DNA of 64,000 nt from Gordionus sp. m RMFG-2023 (taxonomy: Eukaryota > Nematomorpha > Gordioida > Chordodea > Parachordodidae). Location of the stretch: assembly GCF_954871325.1 (NCBI RefSeq), contig NC_088775.1, positions 78,469,561-78,533,560 of the forward strand. The letters are read 5' to 3'. Position numbers and translations under genes: made by a program. Below, one piece after another: positions 12,251 through 24,300 of the stretch (positions within the stretch are counted from its first letter, which is position 1; each line of letters begins with the position of its first letter). The notes below the pieces were generated by a model, which saw only the letters and a list, made by a program, of their open reading frames with translations, had not been told where the DNA came from and did not search any database.

Positions 12251-13624
12251 CTTATGGTACAACCTGATTGAGAGATTTTGAATCACCTCAGAATCTAGAT
12301 TGGTCCTTATTCCAAATAAACCTACCATATATCTCAGGGCAACAATTTTCAAAAATAAAATATTGTTTCGAGAACCACGATTTTTTAAACCTTTGGATTC
12401 TAGCATTTCAATCATTTATTTTCTTATTTCTTTTTTATCTATTAAATTTGTTCCTAAAAAATTATGATTAAATGAACTTTATTGGCTCAAATTTATTTGA
12501 TATTTATAAGAGGTCGATATGGTGATGCTTAGGTTCAAAAAATTATAAAAGTTTTTGATATTTTTAGAGTTGGATTGGTTTGGTTCGCTCAGAAATCTTG
12601 AAAATTTATAATGACAATATTTTTTTAAATATAACACTCTGTCTCTAAAATGTATTGATAAAAATTATACGGGTTTTTAAAATGTAAATTGATACATTAT
12701 AAAAGTATAGTTTAACAATTTTGATCTTTTTTTTCTAAAAAATATCATGAGAATATTATTAGATGATTGAATTACTTGTATAATTGACGATAAGCACTAA
12801 AGGCAAATTATAAAAACATATCGATTTTATGTTGAATTCTTATATTGTTTAAATGTTTTGGCCGAGGATTAAAATTTAAAAAAAAATAAACTATGCTAAA
12901 TTTTATATTATAATATTATCTTTTTAGGTATATAAAAATTTATATTTTTCCCGAGGTATGCATTTTGGGTTTTTAAAGGAATGGACATGTGTGGGATAGT
13001 TTATTATTAATTAATGTTACTATATCAAGAATTTTTTTGCTATGACTTTCCCATGGGAATTTATGAAATAATCTGAAATTTATGGGAATGAACTGGAATT
13101 AACGGAAATCTGTAGGAATTAATAATATTGTTTAAATTGTAACCAACAATTTCAATTTTTATACTATATTTTATAATATTCAAGCCAATTTTAATTAAAA
13201 AAAGAATTTTGAAAATATTCCTTTTTCCTTTTGTTTTTCTCCCCGGAATATACCCGGTTTCAGCAGTCCTAATTACATAATTTAAAATAATAAAATTCAA
13301 TGAATTCTTAACTGAACATTCAAAAAATCGAATAATTTAAGGACCTTTATAATAAATAAATGTATTACTAATGATTGATTTTCATAATATTATAATTATG
13401 ATATTTCACTTTGATTACAAATAATTATGTGGTTTATTTTTTTCCATTCCAGTATTTCTTTAATTAATTCCTATTTTCATTTAAATTCCTACTAAAATTT
13501 GTTATTATTTTAGGTAGTAAGTAAATTATATTAATTATTTAGAAAGTAACTAACAATATAAGGTTACTTTTGAAATAATAATTACCTAGTAGTAGTTATT
13601 TTTCAAAAGTAACTTTTAACAACA

Positions 13625-14880
13625 CTAATACAAATAAAGTGTTTCCAATTCCATATTGAGAATAATGTCCATTTAATCAAAATATTATTTAAAAAAAAAT
13701 ATATTTAAACTTAAGTGAAAAATCTATACTTCAATCATTATTTCGAAAAATTTATTATTAACTCTTCGGCACACACTGAAACGATTTGCTATTTTTTTTA
13801 TAAAGACTTCCTTCAATTATGGAGGAATTAATCAAAAACCCATATGATAACTATACTCAGAATTCTATAAAACTAACTTTAATCGAAGTAATTGGCTCTA
13901 TAATATTAATTTATTTTTCCCCAAACCAAATAAAGTATAATATATTTAATTACTCTTGGCACTAAAATTTCCTAAAATTAAAAATGAATTATTAGAACAA
14001 GAATTTAAAAATTTTTTTTATTCTGTTCCTTATTTTTTTAGCATTAGAATTTAAATGTTGTTTTACATAATATAAAGTAAAAAAATGATTACAATTTATA
14101 TGAAAATTATGATGATTATTAAATCAATGATAGCAGACAAATACTAATAAATTAAATGGATAAAAATGTATTTGCATTTGGAAAAAATTAGTTATATTTA
14201 AACTTGCATTGGCAACAGAAACTTTAATGTATTTTATCAAAAGAAAGTAATAATTAATTTTTGATATTCTTAAAATTCATGAATTTGATCAAAAATAAAA
14301 CAGAGACTTGAATATATTTTTTTCATTCATGCAGTTCATTTAAAATATTTTGTTTAATGGTGGTCATAACTTTTCACTTTCCGATAGATGAAAAATTTTA
14401 TAAAAAAATTAATATTTATACACAATAATGTTGTAAGGTTTATAAAGAGTAATTCGAAATCATCTTATGATAATTAGAAATTGCTATGCTAAATTTTTAA
14501 CCAATCATTAAGGATAATTTTTTAGATTTGCAAAATCTGATTTTACCGAAAATTAAATTTATCAATTCCCAAAACCTACTTTTTGAAATTTCAGAAAATT
14601 GTGGTTTACTTCTGAACTAATCTTGATTCATATTCATTTTAAATATTCTAGATTTTTTCATATAAATCATACAAAAATATATGGCAAAATAGCCTGAAAT
14701 TATTAGGTAAGGAATTCTCTTCCTGTAAATTCAAATCTTTCCATTTTATCGCTTACCTTACTACAAAAACTATAAAAAGAAAAATTATACAATGTTTAAT
14801 TTTTTTTATATGATCATATATAAGAAGATAATATAAATTAATTTATAAAATATGCAATAACTTTGACAATATCATAAAAC
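13625..14880 (+). repeat. Tandem array unit 4, truncated
   Basis: Fourth copy of the array unit. 'agtgtttccaattccatatt' (13637) matches the start of unit 2, and 'aaaactataaaaagaaaaat' (14767) matches 1649. It ends where the split reverse-transcriptase element begins at about 14.9 kb. Non-coding. Confidence 0.5.
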
Positions 14881-14899
14881 ATCCATATGTAATAACAAA

Positions 14900-15208
14900 T
14901 TAAGTAACATTATTTACAATTGAAACAAAATCAAGAGGGAAACGAGTGAATAAGGCAGTGGAAATTTGATTTAATGAACTTGATTGTAAATCTTTGACCA
15001 AAATAAAATACTTCTTAGGATTCTCTATTTTGACTGAAATTTGTCTGCCCAATTTTTTGATTAGGTCTTGAGCTTGTGTACCAAATATGATAAGAATTGT
15101 TAAGATAACTATTATGAAATGATATTGATCAGAGATGTCCACATATTTATCACATTTAATTTTTCTGTAGCTTCTAAATCTATATTTAGATTTTATGGAG
15201 AGCTCAGG
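14900..15208 (-). mobile_element. Reverse-transcriptase element, C-terminal part (split by MULE)
   Basis: The minus strand reads DISDQYHFIIVILTI, then GTQAQDLIKKLGRQIS, then KIENPKKYFILV. This matches the last part of the conserved C-terminal segment ('YxFVPVAVETLGxxGxxAxxLIKxLGRRIS...G'). The upstream residues KSKYRFRSYRKIKCDKY directly abut the MULE insertion at 15208. The polymerase part of what is probably the same copy continues beyond the MULE, from 19579 to about 20.8 kb. Confidence 0.65.
15200..15208 (+). repeat. Left 9-bp target-site duplication of the MULE
   Basis: GAGCTCAGG immediately precedes the element. The identical 9-mer follows it at 19570-19578. Confidence 0.9.
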
Positions 15209-15216
15209 GGTATCAC

Positions 15217-15288
15217 GTCAATTCGGCGCGGAAAATTCGGCGCACGACAATTCGGCGCAGAAAACTCGGCGCGGCGTCAATTCGGCGC
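15217..15288 (+). repeat. GC-rich minisatellite, left TIR (short)
   Basis: Four to five units of the tcaattcggcgc type, far fewer than in the sister element (about fifteen). The outermost units (ggaaaattcggcgc, then a unit with acgacaattcggcgc) match the tip of the right arm. Confidence 0.85.
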
Positions 15289-16199
15289 GTATCTAATACA
15301 GTTGCAATTTATTATAAATTTATTAGTATAAAAAAAAGGATGATTAAATAGAAATGATTTTGAATGTTGGTCATATTAATTATTTCTTCGTATTTTTTTT
15401 TACAAAAATCTCAATTTTATTTACTAATTGCCTCACCCCGCTATTGGGGCTTTTTGGATATTATTTTTACTTTTTCAAAAAGTAAAATTTAAAAAAAATG
15501 ATTATATTCTTAAAATTTTTATAAGGTACCTTTATAGAGTATAGTTTTAGGAGGTATCTAATCATATATTATTTTTTATATTATCTAAAAAAATCAGGAG
15601 CTAAATTTTGTAAAAATCGGTCCGACTAACCCCAGTCTCCCCTACCTTATAATGTGGAATTGGTCCAGCAAGGAAATCGGTACAAATATTGGTTGTTAAT
15701 TTTTTTTTATTGATAGTCAAGGGGCTTCCTAAATCATTGGTTTTTTTAGCCATAATAAATTGAAATGCATTTTTATTTATTAATAATGATACGTATAGAA
15801 TAATTTTATTGTTAAAAATATCATAATACTTATAAATTGAAGCAAATTATATATAAAAATTGAAACTTAATTTAGGTTAATTTAATAAACATTTTGGACA
15901 TAAAGGAGATATTATGATTTCTTAGCATAAATCCTAAATAACAGCCATGAAATTGCCTTTTCAAGATTTTGTAATTTTTTATTAACTGCCATAATTGACG
16001 TATATGGTTTAGCAAGCCCTGCTAACTCTAAATTTCTGGATATAATAAATACTCATAAAACTTTCCCATATTATAAAAACTTCATCAATATTTTATTTCT
16101 TAAATAAAATTTTTAATAATTATTTCTTTCCGAAGATTTTTTTGGGCGATTTTTTTTCCTATTTTGTTAATTTTCTAAAAATAATTTAATATTTTATAT

Positions 16200-16305
16200 G
16201 GATCAAAAATTAGGGGATTATTTTCCCGGGAATTTTTTTCCATGGGATTTTTTTTACGGGGATTAATCTTCCGGGGATTTTTTTTCCGGGGAATAAATTT
16301 CCTAG
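16200..16305 (+). repeat. GGGGAT-T(n) imperfect minisatellite
   Basis: Short repeats of the form (c)cggggattttttttcc, about 16-20 bp each, within the MULE and just upstream of its transposase. They are followed by two copies of a roughly 78-bp repeat (16305-16382 and 16383-16465), both beginning 'attcaaaattatgttaaatc'. Confidence 0.7.
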
Positions 16306-16823
16306 ATTCAAAATTATGTTAAATCTTAATTCCCCTTTTCCCTCCTATTTTCAGACAACAAAAATATATATTTTATTTTCGGATTCAAAATTATGTTAAA
16401 TCTTAATTCCCCTTGTTCCCGCCTATTTTTAGAAACAAAAATAAATTAATATATATTTTATTTTCGGATTTATTCCTTTTGTTCAATAATTTTAAAGAAT
16501 TCAATCGTTATTTTTCTCAATAAATTTTATAATCTAAATTAAACATAAAATCCAAATCTCCTTTTTCTTTTTTCCCCGCCTAACTTTAGAACAACAAATT
16601 AATAAATAGAATTATTTATCTTAAAATTTTGTCCTTTTTTTTCATTTTAAAAGTCTGTAAAAAAAACTTTAATATTTTTCATTTCCTTCCGTAATTTAAT
16701 CTTTATTTTCCATAATTTAATCATTGTAAATTGAGAATTCCTATTTAGAGGTAAATATTAATAATCTTATTTTTGTATATCATTTATAATTTTTTATATT
16801 ATAGTTTACTTTTATTTTTAAGA

Positions 16824-18342
16824 ATGCCTTTAAATTATATCATAAGTGAACGTGGATCAAAACAATTAGTTCATGATCAATACATATTCAGGAAAGAAAG
16901 AATTATAAATCAAAAAACAATATGGAAATGTGTAGAGGCTTATAAATTATTGGAAGGTAGACCTACTCGTTGCAAAGGACGATGCCACACATTAAATGAA
17001 GAGGTAATTCTTCATATTGATAATCATAATCATGTGATAGATGGTATAGAGGTCTTAAAAACCTAATGCCTAAATAACATTAAAAAACGGGCTATTGAGG
17101 TGACTGATACACCTCAAAAAATTATAAGCATTGCAATAGCAGAGGGTTCCCCATATTTTCATGCTGCCCTTCCGCCCATCACGTCAATAAAACAAACCAT
17201 CTAGCGAGCTAGATCGCTCATGGGTTCTCCATTGCTTACCCCGACAAACAGTTATGATCTAGATTTACCTGATATCTATAGAAAAACATGTTCGGGGTTG
17301 CCATTCCTTCAATATGATAGCAAGCATTTGTTACCGGAACTACCAAGAATTTTGATATTCGCCACTGCCCAAAACCTTAGATTGATGGCAGAAAGCAGTC
17401 ACTGGTATGCAGATGGCACGTTTAAGACAACCCCCTAAATTTTTTACCAACTTTGGACCTTCCATGTCCTATATAATAAAACAGTTATACACACAATTTT
17501 TGCGCTATTACCGAATAAAACCCAGATTACATACATAAGGGTCTTGGATGAGATAAAAAGATTACAAAACAATGTAAGTCCTATATCGGTAATGATAGAT
17601 TTTGAGCAGAAATAAATGCCTTTACACATTCATTTCCATAGATAACAGTAAAAGGCTGTTTTTCTCATATGACTCAAGCAATTTGAGTGATAGCGAATTA
17701 TTATCTCATTATTTAGATAGAGATGCGGGAAGTGATTGGTCTATAAAAATTAGACAAATGGTGTCACTTGCATTTGTTCCCGTGGAGGACGTGTTTGATG
17801 CTTTTTATGGGCTATTACACACACAATTCTATCAAGACAATGAAAGTGTATTGGACAAACTTATAACATATTACGAAGCCATCTGGATTGACAAGATTCT
17901 TCGTAATGGAGATAGACAAAAACCAAGGTTTCCAATTCCCCTTTGGAATCAATACGCTGCTACATTGGAGGGAATCCCAAAGACAAATAATGCAGTTGAA
18001 GGTAATTTTTTTTTAAAATTTGCTATCTTTTTAATCATTATTACACAATATTTTTTATAATTTACTTTGCAATTATTTTCTAAAGGTTGGCACAGAGCAT
18101 TCTCATCTCTGCTATCATCGCACCATCCCTCTATTTGGAAATTTTTAGATGATCTACGTTTACAATCGTTAACCGAAGCAAAAATTGAGCAATATATTTC
18201 TAGTACGCAACCCCCGAGATCAAGAAAGGTGTATCGGGATACAGCTGAAAATATTATATTAATTGTATCTGACTATGTAAATCGCCCGATTAATGATTAT
18301 TTAAGGGGGATCGCATATAATTTTAATTTACAAACAAATTAA
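16824..18342 (+). pseudogene. MULE transposase with FLYWCH finger (broken)
   Basis: Encodes the DDE transposase that would mobilise this element and its deletion derivative. From ATG 16824 comes an N-terminal FLYWCH-type zinc finger (residues about 8-68: CVEAYKLLEGRPTRCKGRCH with a terminal HNH). Next is a MULE core with the first catalytic Asp in WYADGTFKTTP (17405-17437), FYQLWTFHVL (about 17445), the second Asp in SVMIDFEQ (about 17585-17608), then KGCFSHMTQA. The third catalytic residue, Glu, is in TNNAVEGWHRAF, split by an 84-bp GT-AG intron (18002-18085). HHPSIWKFLDDL follows. At least three frame changes (near 17438, 17608 and 17640) and stops near 17064 and 17203 interrupt it. The MULE assignment is firm; it is inactive as it stands. 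Confidence 0.85.
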
Positions 18343-18649
18343 TGTTATCTATTTTTTTTAAATGTTATTTAAAACTTATTTTTGGCATGTTTTATATAGT
18401 ATATTTGTATTTTCTATAGTCATTTTATATATAAATAAAAAAATTGTGCGTTAATTCGAGGATTTTTAATAAATCTAAAAAATGAATCAGTCTTAATTTG
18501 AATTTTATTGGATCAACATTAGTGTTGTTAAACGTCCGATTTGGGTCGATTAGATTTTAGTCATTGTAAGATTAGAGATAGAAGTCCAAACTTTTCTTAC
18601 ATTTAGCGCAAAATCTCGCTTACATAATATTGGCTACTAATCAAAATAG

Positions 18650-19212
18650 GGGAGACTGGGGTTAGGTACCGGGGCTTGGCAAACCACTTAATCTCATCTT
18701 AGAATTAAATACACCAGAAGGTTAAAATTTTATCATAATATAGTTTTTATTAGTTTACGTCTATAGACAAAAAATCTTTTGAAATAATTATTAAAAATTT
18801 TATTTAAGAAATAAAATATTGATGAAGTTTTTATAATTTGGGAAAGTTTTATGAGTATTTATTATATCCAGAAATTTAGAGTTGGCAGGGCTTGCTAAAC
18901 CATACACGTCAATTATGGCAGTTAATAATGAAAAAAATACAAAATGTTTATTAAATTAACCAAAATTAAGTTTCAATTTTTATATATAACTTGCCTTAAT
19001 TTACCCGCTATTGGGGCTTGTTGGACAAAATTGTTCTTTTACAAAAAGTAAAACTCAAATAAAAATGATTATATTCTTAAAATTTTTTATAAGGAACCTT
19101 TATAGAGTATAGTTTTAGGTATCTAATCATATATTTTTTTTATATTATCTAAAAAACCAGGAGCTATAGCCAATTTTATAAAAATTGGTCCGACTAAACC
19201 CAGTCTCCCCTA
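18650..19212. mobile_element. 'GGGGAGACTGGG' MITE copy inside the MULE right arm
   Basis: A segment starting GGGGAGACTGGGGTTAG and ending CCCAGTCTCCCC. It is similar through its length to 8519-9077 in the sister MULE and to the left and right portions of the free-standing MITE at 9698-10655. An inverted, truncated counterpart forms part of the left arm. The MULE's long arms therefore appear to include captured MITE sequence. Confidence 0.6.
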
Positions 19213-19430
19213 CCTTATAATGTGGTAAATTGGTCCAGCAAGGAAATCGGTATAAATATTGGTTGTTAATTTTTTTTATTAATATTACACATTTAGTAAA
19301 TAAAATTAAGATTTTTGTAAAAAAAAATACGAAGAAATAATTAATATGACCAACATTCAAAATCATTTCTATTTAATCATCCTTTTTTTATACTAATAAA
19401 TATATAATTAATTGCAACTGTATTAAATAC

Positions 19431-19562
19431 GCGCCGAATTGACGCCGCGCCTAATTGACGTTGCGCTGAATTGACGTTGCGCGACGTTGCGCCGAATTGT
19501 CGCCGCGCCGAATTGACGATGCCCCGAATGTCGTGCGCCGAATTTTCCGCGCCGAATTGACG
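19431..19562 (-). repeat. GC-rich minisatellite, right TIR
   Basis: About eight to nine units of the GCGCCGAATTGACG type, inverted relative to the left arm. One shortened unit (gcgcgacgttgcgcc) and one variant (gatgccccgaatgtcg) mark independent decay. Confidence 0.85.
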
Positions 19563-19569
19563 TGGAACC

Positions 19570-19578
19570 GAGCTCAGG
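19570..19578 (+). repeat. Right 9-bp target-site duplication of the MULE
   Basis: GAGCTCAGG, identical to 15200-15208. Confidence 0.9.
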
Positions 19579-20800
19579 ACTTAGATTTTTAGAAAGAATT
19601 ATGTCTAAAAATTTATAACCTGAAAAGATGTTCAAAGCAGCAAAAGAGGAATGGTCGACAGATTGAAAGTTGGTGTAAAACGGTATGTGCAATCATGGAC
19701 CCATCCTAATCTTTCTGTTAAAGTGGGAAAAGGAGTCAGATGCATTTGTGTTGCGTCATAAAGATATAGCATCACTTAGTTAATAGTCTGTTGAAAAATG
19801 ATAGGCATATAGCAGTACTAGCAAGTCTCGACCGAAAATGGATAAAGCGATTAGAGACTGAATTTTGTTTCCTCCTTTGGAAATGAATAGAGTGACTTGA
19901 AGCCTGAAAATGCACTAAAATAAAGATTGAGAAATTTTTTCCAATATTTCTTTTATTTTTACTTAAGTTTTGAGTTATTCGGTAGATTTGAAGACAGCAG
20001 TATTTTCAAAGTCCAATTTTAAGGCAGAATTCAGTTTTGTTTGTGTTTACCCGAAGACCAATAGAAACTTCTATATTTTTTTAATAATGCTGCAAGCCTA
20101 GCGATCTCTTATTATACCATCATCGATGAACTAAATAAGTAGATAGAGCTTGCTGTTGGTTTTAATTTTTTCAGTTATAAAATTAAGATCTAAACAAATT
20201 TAAGGTGAATCTAGAGGGTCCACTTGTTGAAGGGCTTCACCTCAAATTAAAGAAGGGAAGGAAAGTTAGAGCAGTTCTAAGAGATATTTTTCGATAACCT
20301 GTAAACAAATATTTTTAAAAATATATTTGTTCGTGTATGTAAATATTACTGAAGTCGTTTTTAGTTAAATATTCATTCGAACGATCATTTTGGAGATAAA
20401 TTTGAGCGGCATGATCCTTTACTCGCAACCAATTTTTATACCAACAAGTTGCGTGGGTGCTTTAAGACTAGAAGTAACACCTGTAAGTTACTTTGAAATG
20501 ATATTTAGAGGGTGAGACTTTGAAAGACTGTACCTATGGCGATTGGTCTTATGTCTTTATTGAGAGTTAATGAGGGTAATATATGACGGAGTATCACTAT
20601 ATGCAATTTTTTTACATAGTGAAGTGAAGGAATTAAGCAGATAAAAGTTTTGCAACAATATAGGTCGTATAACTTCAAAACCATGGACAGAATCATTTTG
20701 GAATGAAAAGATTGCCTTTCTGGCTCTTCCTGAGAAAACTCTTTGTAAAATTAGTTTATGATAATTCAAAAAGTAATGTGGAGCTATCGTGTTTTTCTAG
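19579..20800 (-). mobile_element. Reverse-transcriptase element, polymerase part (split by MULE)
   Basis: Minus-strand remnant of a non-LTR-type reverse transcriptase. DIRPIAIGTVFQSL (about 20520-20565) matches the fingers motif 'IRPIAVGxxxRRL'. ALQQVDPLDSP (about 20210-20245) matches 'VQQGDPLGP'. FIDDGII (about 20110-20130) is the catalytic YxDD box with Phe for Tyr. These occur in polymerase order going toward lower coordinates, with stops and frame changes between. Upstream similarity may extend to about 21.4 kb (open frame at 21102-21371) but I recognise no motif there. The C-terminal part lies across the MULE at 14900-15208. Confidence 0.65.
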
Positions 20801-21399
20801 GAGTTTCTTGTATATGGTTTTGTCAAAAGCAGCCAAACAAATAACTTTTTATTTTTATAATTTTAATTCTCAAACGAATTCATTCTATTACAATATTGGC
20901 AAGATTTAATGACTTCTGTGGCTTAGCTATGGGATGTTGATTTATATCGACAATTGATTTAACAAACAAGGTAATAATTGAGTTTTTTACCTTTTGTGTA
21001 AAGGTAATTTTGATATCAGGAGTTCTAAAATCCCTGTTACTAAAGAGAAAGTTTTCCTAGGGTTCTTGAGAGTTAATATATTTCAGAATGAATTAATGCA
21101 TTTAGAATAAGTTTTCGATGCTAGTATATAAATATGGAAAATAATTGATGGCGCTATTCTCTTGCAGAAGTTTTGTGTGGCTTTGTCTATTAATACTGTT
21201 CAGAGGAGTCATATATATTATTAAACTAAAATCGTCAAAATAGTTTAACTCTGGGGCGGAAGCAATGGCTAATTGATATGTCTTGAAATAAATTTGGCCA
21301 TCAGAGCAGTTGAAGGTCCTAAGATTGGTGTTTAAATGATCGGAATTAAGCGATGTATTTAAAATTAACAAAAAATAAGGTGTTGAGGCATTTGAGGGT

Positions 21400-24300
21400 A
21401 GGAGAAAAGTTTTGTTACCAAAAAGGAACCATTATTATATCTAAAAATTTCTATTCATATTTATTGTAAATTCATTTTATCAATAAAATTACCAAATCTT
21501 ATGATTTTCGCCCCTAAAATAATATTTAATAAAGATCAATCAATATAATTTATTTTTTAATATTATGTAATAATTAATACCTATAATATAATATATCATC
21601 CATTTATTTTTGTTATAGTCATAACAAGTAATAATGAGTGCCCTTTCATTCTTATATATAAGTTCAGTAGTCGCAAATTTGTTTAAAAAAAATATGAAGT
21701 AAAATCAGTTGTTAGTTCCTTAACAACTTATATTTTAGCTTGGTAGATTAAGAAATCTTGTGGAAAACTTAGACACAAATTATATCAATTTTATTAGAGT
21801 ATGGACAACATTTTCACAAATTACTATTTTATAAATAGAGTAAATCAACTCTAATTTGAACAAGATACCCAGAACTTTATCCAAAATTATTTTTATTATT
21901 TACTTATTGAAAATATTTTATTTTAAAACCCTTTTTAAAATGGTTCCTCTTTCCCTAAATTATGCCTTGGATTAAATCTGTTTTGGTTACTCAGTTGTAG
22001 AGAAACATCTAGCTTTAATTCTGAGAAAAAAATCACAATAAATAAGTCCTACAGGGAATCGAACTACCAACCCATCGCTTCACTTGAGAACTCTCACGCC
22101 TACGAGAAAACATTAAAAAACAGGGATTTTAATTGAAGATTTAGATTGCGTCGACCCGTCTCAATTAGATAGACTGGTATAGCTTAGCATCCTTAAATCC
22201 CATATATCCTATTATCTCATGAGTCCAATGGACTATGCCAACTTTTGTCGTAAAGAAAGATCAATGATTATATCATGATCTAAGCTGACTTCAATAAAGT
22301 TAATCCATATTTATTAAATGATCACCATACCATCCAACTAGTTGGTGAAAAGATATAAGGGGGTTAAACATGATAAATATGAAAGATGCACACCAGCAGC
22401 GCCTAAATGTGAGGAATATATTTGTAGAAAAATATTTTTTATTTATATTCCCGGATGGCTCAAAAAGATCGCGTTTTGAAATCTTTATTACTCAAAAATG
22501 CTTTGTTAGTTTTTTAAAATGAAATTTCATATTTTATTAAAAAATGTATAAAATATATTATTTATTTAGATTTATATTGAGTCACTATTTAGAAAAATTA
22601 ACGTCAAAAAGGCGAAAACTTTAAAAAAAATAACTTAAGTCCCTTATTATTTTTTTTAAAAACCATCCTGAGTTCCCATTAAATTGAACTTTAGCAGAAC
22701 GCTCACTATTTCTCAAAATTTTTACTTAATCATAAATTGTACCACAAAATATATCAAAAAATCTAATTAATAAATACACATTTACACTCAAATAAATTCA
22801 ACAATAATTTTGTAAATTAAAAATATTATTAAATAAATATCTTATATTTTAAAATCATGCCATGAGGAGAAATATTGATATCCATCAAAATTTATTTCTT
22901 AATTAACTAGAAAAAATGCAGTTCAACGAGCTTTTACGCGGCTTTGAAATATGGGTTGCATGTTCCGAAAACAGGGATATTGATACAAATTCATTGATCA
23001 AGTGTGAAACGAATTAAAGATTTTGGTTTATAAAAATGTGATACAATCTTTAGGATCCTTAGATAAACTTGATGGAAAAATTCTCCCCGCAAGAAAAAAT
23101 GAAGTTAGCGTATGATCAGTGAAAATGATATTGTTAGGTGGGGTCGATCCAACATTTATTTATCTCTTAGTTCTATAATTGTATTTAGGTAAAGATCTCA
23201 AATTATATTTTTGTTTTACATATGTACGATTAGGAAAGATTTCAAAAAAATGAACGTTCAGTTATAGTCTAACATAATGAAAAAATAATTATTGAAGGTC
23301 TTTAGTTATTTTTTGTCAAATTTTCGCATTTTTGATCTTAATTTTCTTAAACCCTATTCAATCATATTCTAAAATAATTAATTGAGAGTATTAAATTCCA
23401 TATATTTTATAATAAAATACTAAATTTCATATAAAACGATTAACGCGTTTTATAGTTATAAAAAACTAAACACGATGTTTTGAGCCACCAGGAATATATG
23501 CAAATTGTTCCTGCCAACTTTGTTCATGTACATTTTACTCTTAGTATATTTGGAATTGACATTCCAAGAATATTTAAAAATCGTGACACAAAAGGGGTTA
23601 CTGCATAATGTCACTCGGATTATCCACAAATGAACCCTTCTGTTGGTCATTAAAAAATAGTTTGGTATTAGAATTAATTCTTAAGAACGGGTAAGAAACA
23701 AAATCTACAGATTTTGAGTTACTAAAAATGGTAGCCTGTGGTTTCGACATAGAATGCAAACAGACAAAGAGCTTGCGGAAAGATAGAATCTTAAAAATAT
23801 TATTTTAAAGGTGCTAAAGTTTAATTTTATGTGTGCTATGCACCCATCTTTTCCTTCTGACACAAATGGATTTAAGATAATGATCCTATGTTTATAATTT
23901 GTACTATTAGAAGGTTCGTTAAATTATAAATACAAGAGTGTTTATATTGATAATTCGTGTATTATAACTATCTTGAATAAATGAATAAAATGCGATATTC
24001 ATTTTTATTACCTACGACGACGTAATTTTATTATTCACGTGAATTTATATATAATATTTTAATATTGGTCAAGAATTTACCGTAATTCGGTGATCCCTAA
24101 TCCCACCTCTTAACCTACTAACGGAAAATATACCCTTAGGATTACCCCTTGACGTTAATGTCATGAACATTTAAACTTGTTAAGTACCATTCTTAAGAGA
24201 TCTGAAATATTATTTTAGTAGTTAAAATTATAATAAAAATGTCAAATTACTCATGATGTCAGCGATTTTCACTGTTTATTTTTTATAAATAAAAATTAAA

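Larger units (their letters stand above)
10660..13620 (+). repeat. Tandem array unit 3, interrupted
   Basis: Third copy of the roughly 3-kb unit. It matches unit 2 from 'aactgaccaaataaa' (10697) and resumes at about 12245 after a retroelement fragment. 'attggtccttattccaaata' (12298) matches 5511, and 'cttgtataattgacgataa' (12775) matches 5880. A small imperfect hairpin of 'gttacttttgaaa' / 'ttttcaaaagtaac' lies at 13563-13611 and resembles hAT end sequence. Confidence 0.5.
15209..19569 (+). mobile_element. MULE DNA transposon with minisatellite TIRs and FLYWCH transposase
   Basis: A 4361-bp element bounded by a perfect 9-bp target duplication (GAGCTCAGG), diagnostic of Mutator-like elements. 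The ends GGTATCACGTCAATTCGG and (inverted) GGTTCCACGTCAATTCGG lead into arrays of the GGCGC minisatellite. About 900 bp of further sequence in each arm is wholly or partly inverted-repeat. The interior encodes a plus-strand transposase (16824-18342), broken by frame changes and a stop, so this copy is not autonomous now. About 290 bp of the left arm (15428-15714) is flipped relative to the sister element at 7302. The element lies inside a reverse-transcriptase copy. The perfect target duplication suggests a fairly recent insertion. Confidence 0.9.

Noticed and set aside
22065-22135. tRNA-like T-arm ('ttcgattccct' on the minus strand)
   Set aside because: The B-box-like word is present, but the flanking bases do not pair into a T stem, and no D or anticodon arm could be drawn.
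22900-23800. Possible transposase-like words in several frames
   Set aside because: No catalytic motif or consistent frame; I could not match it to any DDE family.
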